Source of the DNA: Chlamydiota bacterium
GTDB lineage: Bacteria; Chlamydiota; Chlamydiia; Chlamydiales; Rhabdochlamydiaceae
DNA length: 19,421 nucleotides
Direction: 5' to 3'
Assembly: GCA_023269365.1 (NCBI GenBank)
Contig: JAHFTN010000011.1
Coordinates: 1-19,421, forward strand
Part shown: in pieces, positions 13,794 through 19,421 of the stretch
Layout of the letters: each line of letters begins with the position of its first letter
Numbering within the stretch: position 1 is the stretch's first letter
Position numbers and translations under genes: made by a program
The notes under the pieces: model-generated
The model's database searches: none
The model's input: only the letters and a program-made list of their open reading frames with translations
What the model was told of the DNA's origin: nothing

Positions 13794-16043
13794 CTAAAAA
13801 AAGGTGGAGAGGGGGTCGATGTCGATGAGGAGTCGGACTTTCTCCTTGGGGTCTTTGTTCTCGAGGATCCCTTTCAGGACTTTAAGGACGGGGGCCATTT
13901 TTTCTGTTTTGATGAGGAACTGGAATCCGTATTCGTCTTTGATTTTGGCGTGACCAGAGGGGACGACGGGGAGGAGTTCGATGGGGGAGGGGAGTTGTAA
14001 GATGAGATCTTCGCGCAAGAGGCAAGCGGCTTTGTAGGGGGGTTGCATCTGTTTGCCCTTGAAGGCGAGTTTGATGAAATGGGTAAAGGGGGGATAGCGA
14101 AAGAGCTTGCGGGTCTGCATTTCCTGGGTGAAAAAGGCGTTGTAGTCTTGGGCTTGTGCCAAGGTGATGATCGGGTGTTCGGGGAGGAAGGTTTGGATGA
14201 GTACCTCCCCCTTGAGGGAACCTCTGCCGGATCGTCCTGCGACTTGAGTGAGGAGCTGGAAGGTCATCTCGCTCGCCCTGAAGTCGGGGATCTGGAGCGC
14301 TCCATCGGCATTGAGCACAGCGACGAGAGTCACCTGTGGGAAGTGAAGCCCCTTGGCGATCATCTGCGTGCCGATGAGCACATCGGCTTTTCCTGAGCGA
14401 AATTGTTTGAATAGGGTGGCGTGGCTCCCCTTATGGCGCGTCGTGTCGGCATCGAGGCGCAAGGTCCTCACCTCGGGAAGGAGCGCGTGAAGCGCGCGCT
14501 CGACCATCTCTGTGCCAGCGCCCTTGAACTTGAGGGTTCCCTCCTTGGAGCAGTGGGGGCAGATTCTTGGAGGAGGAGAGAGTCTAAAGTCGCACAGGTG
14601 GCACGCGAGCACATTGCCTCCCAGATGAAAGGTGAGGTTCGTCTCACAGTGGGGACAGCGCGTAGATTCTCCACAGCTAGAGCAGAGCTGTGTCGTGTGG
14701 TAGCCCCGTCGATTTAAAAAAAGGAGGCTCTGCTCGCCGACCTCGAGCCGTTTTTTTATTGCATCGATGAGCGGAGAGGAGAAGAGAGTGAATTGTTTGT
14801 TTTTCTTTGTCTCTTCTTTCATGTCGATGAGGGTCACTTGGGGCATTGTAGCAAGGTCGGCTCTTGCATTGAGGACGCTTAGCTTATATTTTCCGCTATG
14901 CGCATTATGAAAACTCTCCATGCTCGGCGTCGCGCTTCCCAAGAGTACCGTGGCCTTAGTGAGTTTGCCCCGCATGACGGCCACATCGCGCGCATGGTAG
15001 CAGGGAGCCTCGTCGGTCTGCTTATAAGAGGCCTCTTGCTCTTCATCGACGATGATGAGCCCCAAATTCTGGATCGGGCTAAAGATGGCAGAGCGTGCGC
15101 CGATGACAATGGAAATTTCCCCACGGCGCATCTGGTGCCACGCGTCGAACCGCTCGCCGAGCGAGAGGCGGTAGTGGAGGATCGCAATTTTTTCTTGAAA
15201 CCGACTTTTGAGCTTTTCAATCATCTGAGAGGTCAGCGCTACTTCGGGAACCAAGAAGATGACTCCCTTTTTTAATTTGAGTGCATAGTCGATGGCTTGC
15301 AGATAGATCTCTGTCTTTCCACTTCCCGTCACGCCATAGATGAGTCGCGGTTCAAATTCTCCCTTATCTAAAGGGATTTTGATGGCATCGAGGGTGTCTT
15401 GTTGTTCTGCATTGAGTTTTTTAGCGTGAGTGGGGAGATATTCGGCGTGGGAGAGGAGAGTCCTGTCAATTTCGATGGGTTGAGAGAGAAGGGCTCCTGT
15501 TTTGACTAAGGCTTGGACAGAGCTGGCCGGAGCTTTAGAGAGCTCGAGGAGTTTGGAGAGGAGAATCCCTTGCGGCGTTTGCAGGAGGATGTCGAGGACG
15601 AGAGCTCGTTTAGGAGAGGATTTTCTCAACTTCTCACAAAGGGAGACGAGTGCATTTTTAGACAAGTTGGGCTTGATGAGGAGTTGTTTTTTTACTTGCG
15701 CTTTGCCCCTCACGCTAGAGGGAAGCAGCGTAGTTAACACCTTTCTCAATGGGGCGCAGTAGTATTGGGAGATCCACTTGGCAAGCTCGAAGAGATCGTC
15801 TGGGATCTCTTTGTTTTCTAGGAGTAAAGAAGAAATTTCGAGAAGTTTTTCGAAAGGGCTCTTGTCTTTTAGGGCAACGACGGTGCCCTGTCTTTGCGTA
15901 GTTCTTACAGGGACTCTTACACGAGAACCGATGACGAGATCTCCTAGGAGATGCTCGGGGATTTTATAGTCGAGAGATTTTTTAAGGGCATCGTCGAGTA
16001 ACACCTCCGCTATTTTCTGAGCATCTGACATAGCGTTTTCCAT
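13794..16043 (-). CDS. priA: Primosomal replication restart helicase PriA
   Basis: 749 residues, near the usual ~730-750. PriA binds stalled forks and reloads the replicative helicase. An N-terminal 3'-DNA-binding region (~1-110) is followed by a superfamily 2 helicase: Walker A GVTGSGKT (Lys243), then VDEEQ (333-336). The zinc-binding insertion has CSSCGESTRCPHC and CHLCDF...CPHC, eight cysteines in four pairs. Motifs V/VI are IGTQMIAKGLHFP and QVAGRSGRG. The Walker B motif reads DEEQ where PriA usually has DEEH; I checked the CAA codon. The annotated ATG at 16043 overlaps the upstream gene by 34 bases; an ATG at 16031 (MSDAQ) is also possible. It is the last gene of the ftsY operon. There is no clear terminator before 13728. 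Confidence 0.97.
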   Translation of the reverse strand: MENAMSDAQKIAEVLLDDALKKSLDYKIPEHLLGDLVIGSRVRVPVRTTQRQGTVVALKDKSPFEKLLEISSLLLENKEIPDDLFELAKWISQYYCAPLRKVLTTLLPSSVRGKAQVKKQLLIKPNLSKNALVSLCEKLRKSSPKRALVLDILLQTPQGILLSKLLELSKAPASSVQALVKTGALLSQPIEIDRTLLSHAEYLPTHAKKLNAEQQDTLDAIKIPLDKGEFEPRLIYGVTGSGKTEIYLQAIDYALKLKKGVIFLVPEVALTSQMIEKLKSRFQEKIAILHYRLSLGERFDAWHQMRRGEISIVIGARSAIFSPIQNLGLIIVDEEQEASYKQTDEAPCYHARDVAVMRGKLTKATVLLGSATPSMESFHNAHSGKYKLSVLNARADLATMPQVTLIDMKEETKKNKQFTLFSSPLIDAIKKRLEVGEQSLLFLNRRGYHTTQLCSSCGESTRCPHCETNLTFHLGGNVLACHLCDFRLSPPPRICPHCSKEGTLKFKGAGTEMVERALHALLPEVRTLRLDADTTRHKGSHATLFKQFRSGKADVLIGTQMIAKGLHFPQVTLVAVLNADGALQIPDFRASEMTFQLLTQVAGRSGRGSLKGEVLIQTFLPEHPIITLAQAQDYNAFFTQEMQTRKLFRYPPFTHFIKLAFKGKQMQPPYKAACLLREDLILQLPSPIELLPVVPSGHAKIKDEYGFQFLIKTEKMAPVLKVLKGILENKDPKEKVRLLIDIDPLSTFF

Positions 16044-16735
16044 AGAGAGGCTTTAGAGGGGAGTTGTTTGTAGACAGAGGCAGCAGAGAGGGGCAGCAGA
16101 GGAGTGGGACCTAGAAAGAATCCCTCCTGGGTTTTTTTATAAAAACGGTTGAGGTTGTGCAACTTCTCCAACCCATGAGAGATTACAATAAGACGCAGGG
16201 CGTTTTTTTCTAGAAACGCTTCCCAGTGGTCCTCTTGCTCGAGTCTCTCTGCTGGCAAGATCTTCACCTTAGCGAGGTGCCCCTGAATGGCTTTTGCTAA
16301 ACTCTTTAGAAGCTCTAGCGTCTCTGGGTCAGAGCTACATGCGAGTAAAACCACCTCAGCCCCTTCCACCTTCTCTTTCCAGGCGTTGCTTTTCTTTTTT
16401 CCCTCTTTGTCATCGGGAACTTCTTCGACAAGACGGATCGAAGGGGCTATTTTTTGCAAGGTATTTTTTAGTTGGGAAAAAGTGTGGGGATCGGGTTGTA
16501 GTGATTTTGTCGCCACTTGTTTTGTATGATTTGTCTCAGAAGGGGGATTCTCACTCTTGGGGGCAAGGACCGGCGTGAACTCAGAGACCTCTTCGCGCCT
16601 TTGCGTCTTTGCAGAGACTTTAGGCGTGAACCACCTCTTTTCTTCTTCAGAAGAAAAAAGGGTCTCTTTGGGATGTAATGGGTCTTTTAAATAAGTAAGG
16701 GTGTCAAAGAGGAGTTTATGAAGGGAGTCTGTCAT
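16010..16735 (-). CDS. Conserved hypothetical protein between ftsY and priA
   Basis: 241 residues from the ATG at 16735 (MTDSLHKLLFDTLTYLKD). Longer frames upstream would run across ftsY, so this start, 34 bases after the ftsY stop, is preferred; ATGs at 16777 and 16762 are alternatives. The first ~110 residues are polar and probably disordered (many Lys, Pro, Ser and Glu). The C-terminal part looks like an alpha/beta domain: VEGAEVVLLACSSDPETLEL, then AKVKILPAERLEQ, then LRLIVISHGLEKL and GFFLGPTPLLPL. No catalytic motif is recognisable. The stop lies inside priA (34-base overlap), so the two are co-translated. In Chlamydia an uncharacterised gene occupies the same place next to priA, and this is probably its counterpart, judged by position rather than by alignment. 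Confidence 0.7.
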   Translation of the reverse strand: MTDSLHKLLFDTLTYLKDPLHPKETLFSSEEEKRWFTPKVSAKTQRREEVSEFTPVLAPKSENPPSETNHTKQVATKSLQPDPHTFSQLKNTLQKIAPSIRLVEEVPDDKEGKKKSNAWKEKVEGAEVVLLACSSDPETLELLKSLAKAIQGHLAKVKILPAERLEQEDHWEAFLEKNALRLIVISHGLEKLHNLNRFYKKTQEGFFLGPTPLLPLSAASVYKQLPSKASLWKTLCQMLRK

Positions 16736-16769
16736 GAAAGAGCCTTGTATATTCCCTAACATAGGAAAT

Positions 16770-17693
16770 TTACTCATTGGAGAAAAGGGAATTTGCATAC
16801 TCCACAGGATCAAAAGGCTCGAGGTCTTCTTGCTTTTCCCCCGTGCCGATCCACACAACGGGTACCTGGATCTCTTGGGTAATGGAGAGCAAGATCCCCC
16901 CTTTTGCCGAGCCGTCGAGTTTGGAGAGAACGATGCCGCTAAGAGGGGTGGCTGCATGGAAGGCTTTGGCTTGATCGAGTGCGTTTTGTCCCGTTGTCGC
17001 ATCGAGGACGAGTAAGGTTTCATGGGGAGCCGAAGGGAGAACCTTTCCTAATGTGCGTCGGATTTTTTCTAGCTCTTTCATCAGATCGGTTTTGCTTTGT
17101 AGTCGCCCTGCCGTATCGATAAAGACGATGTCTACCCCTCTTGCTTTGGCCGCGGTTAGGGCGTCGAAGGCAACAGAGGAGGGGTCGGCGCCAGGAGAGG
17201 ATTTAATAAGGTCTATTCCTAATCGTTTGCTCCACGTGTCGAGCTGCTCAATGGCAGCTGCTCTAAAGGTGTCCCCGGCAGCGAGGAGAACGCTGTTGCC
17301 TTGTTGTTTGAAATGGTAGGCAAGTTTGGCAATCGATGTGGTCTTGCCGCTGCCATTGACTCCCACGATGAGAAAGACATAAGGGGTGTGGGGAGGCTTT
17401 TGCCAAAGGGAAGGAGTGGGGCACTTGCTGAGTAGCAAGAGGGTGTGTTTGTGCAGAAGTTTGAGAATTTCGGGGATCTCGTGGGGAGCGCGTGTGCGCA
17501 GGTGGCTCTTTAGATACTCGATCAAAGAGGAGGTACACTTCGTCCCGAGGTCAGCTTCAAAGAGGATCTGCTCGAGTTGCTCATAGGTTTCTTCATTCCA
17601 CGGCTTCCCTAGAAGAGCTTGGATACGCGAAGAGAGAGCGGATCGAGTTTTGCTCAACGCTTTTTTGAGAGTGTGGTAGAAGAATTTAAACAT
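16770..17693 (-). CDS. ftsY: Signal recognition particle receptor FtsY
   Basis: 307 residues from the ATG at 17693 (MFKFFYHTLKKAL). A longer frame reaching 17789 would overlap the divergent sucC and is rejected. FtsY is the membrane-associated GTPase that receives SRP-bound ribosomes. The four-helix N domain (~1-95) is followed by the G domain with GVNGSGKT (111-118), DTFRAAAIEQL, DTAGR, SKLDGSAKGG and GTGEKQEDLEPFDP. The acidic A domain is missing, so this is the compact NG form. It is the first gene of a three-gene operon with the hypothetical gene and priA, and is divergent from sucCD. The ribosome site is weak. Confidence 0.96.
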   Translation of the reverse strand: MFKFFYHTLKKALSKTRSALSSRIQALLGKPWNEETYEQLEQILFEADLGTKCTSSLIEYLKSHLRTRAPHEIPEILKLLHKHTLLLLSKCPTPSLWQKPPHTPYVFLIVGVNGSGKTTSIAKLAYHFKQQGNSVLLAAGDTFRAAAIEQLDTWSKRLGIDLIKSSPGADPSSVAFDALTAAKARGVDIVFIDTAGRLQSKTDLMKELEKIRRTLGKVLPSAPHETLLVLDATTGQNALDQAKAFHAATPLSGIVLSKLDGSAKGGILLSITQEIQVPVVWIGTGEKQEDLEPFDPVEYANSLFSNE

Positions 17694-17768
17694 AATAATT
17701 GATAGATCTGATAAAGAGACTGAATATACCTCATGTTGCTCTTTAAAAGCCAATGGAGACCTTCGTAG
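17694..17768. promoter_or_regulatory. Divergent promoter region between ftsY and sucC
   Basis: In this 75-base gap an AT core (AATATA, 17723-17728) could serve as -10 for both strands. The minus-strand candidate is TTGGCT (17753-17748), 19 bases from TATATT. The plus-strand candidate is TTGATA (17699-17704), 18 bases from AATATA. Both matches are imperfect. GGAG at 17755-17758 is a plausible ribosome site for sucC, 10 bases from its ATG. Confidence 0.35.
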
Positions 17769-18935
17769 ATGGACACCCATGAATTTCAAGCCAAGGAGAT
17801 CTTAAAAAGATATGAGATCCCCATCCCTCCTTTTGGGGTTGTGAAGAGTCCTGAAGAGGTGAGTGCTTTAATTCAGGCGTTACATTTGCACGATGCCGTT
17901 GTAAAAATCCAGGTGCACGCAGGGGGCAGAGGGAAAGCGGGGGGTGTGAAATTTGCAAAAACTCCAGAGGAGATTGCGCCGCTTGTTTCCAAGCTGATCG
18001 GCATGAAGATGGTCAATAATCAGACAGGTCCCGATGGAGTGATTGCACACCAGGTGCTCATCTCAAAGCCCGTTTCAATTAAGAAGGAATACTATTTGGG
18101 AGCGGTGATCAATAGGGAATCGGCAGAGCCGATCCTGATCGCCTCGTGTGAAGGGGGGATGGAGATCGAAGAGGTCGCGCACAAACACCCCACGAAGATC
18201 CTCCATCTTCCGATCGAGCTCGATGGCAGCGTGAGGGGATTTAGACTCGTGCGGTTGTGTCACTTTATGGGATGGACGGGAGATCTTGCAAAGCAAGGGG
18301 CTCTTATCGCCAAAGGGGTTGCCAAGGCGTTTATCGATACCGATGCCTCTTTGCTCGAGATCAATCCCCTTGTCGTCTCAGAAGAGGGGAAACTGTGGGC
18401 GCTCGATGCAAAACTCTCGATCGATGATAACGCGCTATTTAGACAAAAAGAAATTGCCAATTTTTATGATCCCACGCAGCAGTCTTCATATGAGGTGGCA
18501 GCAAAGGCGTTTGATCTGGCTTACATCGCCTTGCAAGGCAACATCGGCTGCATGGTCAATGGTGCTGGTCTTGCGATGGCGACGATGGATCTGATCCAGC
18601 ACTGTGGCGGTAAGCCTGCAAACTTTTTGGATGTAGGCGGCGGTGCTTCCAAAGAAAAAGTGGCAGAAGGCTTTAAGATTATTTTAAAAGATCCCCATGT
18701 GAAAGCTGTCCTTGTCAACATCTTTGGAGGGATTATGAACTGCGCCACCCTCGCAGAAGGAATTATTGCCGCAGTGAAAGAGATCGGGATACGCGTGCCA
18801 CTAGTAGTGAGGATGGAAGGGACGAATGTGGACGAGGGGAAGCGTCTATTGCAGAACTCTCAGCTCGCCATCATCACAGCCGACGGATTGAAAGAAGCTG
18901 CAGAGAAGATTTGTTCCACCCTAAAAGGAATGTAA
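17769..18935 (+). CDS. sucC: Succinyl-CoA synthetase (succinate-CoA ligase), beta subunit
   Basis: 388 residues, the standard length. With SucD it forms succinate and CoA from succinyl-CoA while making ATP or GTP in the TCA cycle. The N-terminal ATP-grasp domain starts MDTHEFQAKEILKRYEIPIP and contains KIQVHAGGRGKAGGVKFAK for nucleotide binding, then LLEINPLVV and WALDAKLSIDDNA for metal. The C-terminal ligase domain has the LNGxGLAMAT-type segment MVNGAGLAMATMD, FLDVGGGASKEKV and NIFGGIMNC. It is the first gene of sucCD, divergent from ftsY. The sucD ATG follows after 3 bases. Confidence 0.97.
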   Translation: MDTHEFQAKEILKRYEIPIPPFGVVKSPEEVSALIQALHLHDAVVKIQVHAGGRGKAGGVKFAKTPEEIAPLVSKLIGMKMVNNQTGPDGVIAHQVLISKPVSIKKEYYLGAVINRESAEPILIASCEGGMEIEEVAHKHPTKILHLPIELDGSVRGFRLVRLCHFMGWTGDLAKQGALIAKGVAKAFIDTDASLLEINPLVVSEEGKLWALDAKLSIDDNALFRQKEIANFYDPTQQSSYEVAAKAFDLAYIALQGNIGCMVNGAGLAMATMDLIQHCGGKPANFLDVGGGASKEKVAEGFKIILKDPHVKAVLVNIFGGIMNCATLAEGIIAAVKEIGIRVPLVVRMEGTNVDEGKRLLQNSQLAIITADGLKEAAEKICSTLKGM

Positions 18936-18938
18936 CTC

Positions 18939-19421
18939 ATGGCCATTTTACTGAATAAAAAAACGAAAATCATCACGCAAGGGATCACGGGACAGGCGGG
19001 CAAATTCCATACGGAGCAGTGTATCGCTTACGGCTCAAATTTTGTCGGAGGAGTGACGCCAGGTAAAGGGGGACAAGAGATCTTGAGCCTTCCCGTCTTC
19101 GACACCGTTCATGAAGCCAAGAAGGCGACGAGGTGTGAGGCGACGATGATTTTTGTTCCCGCCCCGTACGCTGCGGATGCGATTTTAGAGGCAGAAGATG
19201 CCGGGGTTCACCTGATCATCTGCATTACAGAAGGAATTCCTGTACAAGATATGCTAGAAGTTTCTAGAATCCTGCGCGCATCTAAACACTCCCGTTTGAT
19301 TGGGCCCAACTGCCCCGGCGTCATCACTCCAGGGGAATGCAAAGTGGGGATTATGCCAGGCTATATTCACAAGCGGGGGAAAATCGGAATCGTCTCTCGC
19401 TCGGGAACTCTCACCTACGAG
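18939..19421 (+). CDS. sucD: Succinyl-CoA synthetase (succinate-CoA ligase), alpha subunit, partial
   Basis: The first 161 residues are present; the gene runs off the window. It begins MAILLNKKTKIITQGITGQA, the usual CoA-binding N-terminus, followed by GGVTPGKGGQEILSLPVFDT, then FVPAPYAADAILEAEDAGV, CITEGIPVQDM, GPNCPGVITPGECKVGIMPG and GIVSRSGTLTYE. The catalytic phosphohistidine lies further downstream and cannot be checked. A ribosome site (AAAGGA) is inside the end of sucC, and the 3-base gap implies translational coupling. Identity is secure. Confidence 0.96.
   Translation, partial: MAILLNKKTKIITQGITGQAGKFHTEQCIAYGSNFVGGVTPGKGGQEILSLPVFDTVHEAKKATRCEATMIFVPAPYAADAILEAEDAGVHLIICITEGIPVQDMLEVSRILRASKHSRLIGPNCPGVITPGECKVGIMPGYIHKRGKIGIVSRSGTLTYE

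Noticed and set aside
16736..17023. An N-terminal extension of the hypothetical gene upstream of priA, giving a 337-residue protein
   Set aside because: This part runs across the 3' end of ftsY in another frame and has low-complexity, shadow-like composition. A start at 16735 fits the operon.
17694..17789. A 32-residue N-terminal extension of FtsY
   Set aside because: It would overlap the divergent sucC start and fill the promoter region. The typical FtsY N-terminus begins at MFKFFYHTL (17693).
1..19421. CRISPR arrays, tRNA or rRNA genes, insertion-sequence transposases
   Set aside because: I saw no regularly spaced direct repeats, no cloverleaf with a CCA-type acceptor, no rRNA-like stretch and no transposase motifs on either strand by eye.

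Overview
The window most likely comes from a chlamydia of the environmental type (phylum Chlamydiota, outside Chlamydiaceae). The evidence is the gene neighbourhood. ftsY lies divergent to sucC-sucD, and priA follows a small overlapping reading frame, with lysS in the same orientation further along; as I recall them, these arrangements match the Chlamydia trachomatis CT820-CT822 and CT778-CT781 neighbourhoods. FtsY consists of the NG core only. This rests on gene order and protein character, not on a search.

Layout. 1-197: the 3' end of an unidentified gene. 245-4429 (minus): a two-gene operon of membrane-bound class III nucleotide cyclases (A, promoter-proximal, then B). 4526-6064 (plus): a zinc metallopeptidase of the M2/M3 type. 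6031-7919 (minus): lysS followed by a small coiled-coil protein. 8004-13499 (minus): an AT-rich accessory operon encoding two secreted paralogues of unknown function, an adenylate kinase with a signal peptide, a Nudix-like/adenylate kinase fusion with a C-terminal membrane anchor, a short Sel1-like fragment, a small four-helix membrane protein, and a decayed second copy of the fusion gene's 3' end. 13500-13793: no gene, but an elaborate nested inverted-repeat element lying in the leader of that operon. 13794-17693 (minus): ftsY, a hypothetical gene and priA. 17769 to the end (plus): sucC and a partial sucD.

The strongest observation is in the cyclase pair. Cyclase A keeps both metal-binding aspartates but has lost the transition-state arginine (Cys instead). 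Cyclase B has lost both aspartates (Asn and Ala) but keeps the substrate lysine, threonine, asparagine and arginine. As homodimers both should be inactive, but an A:B heterodimer would have exactly one complete active site, the same logic as mammalian C1/C2 adenylyl cyclase. This predicts an obligately heterodimeric bacterial cyclase sensing through paired Cache-HAMP receptors.

The second unusual locus is the 8.0-13.8 kb operon, which couples export signals to adenylate kinase folds and two secreted unknown proteins. It looks like an accessory module for nucleotide handling outside the cytoplasm. Its base composition differs visibly from the housekeeping genes on both sides, and it shows repeated tandem duplication and decay.
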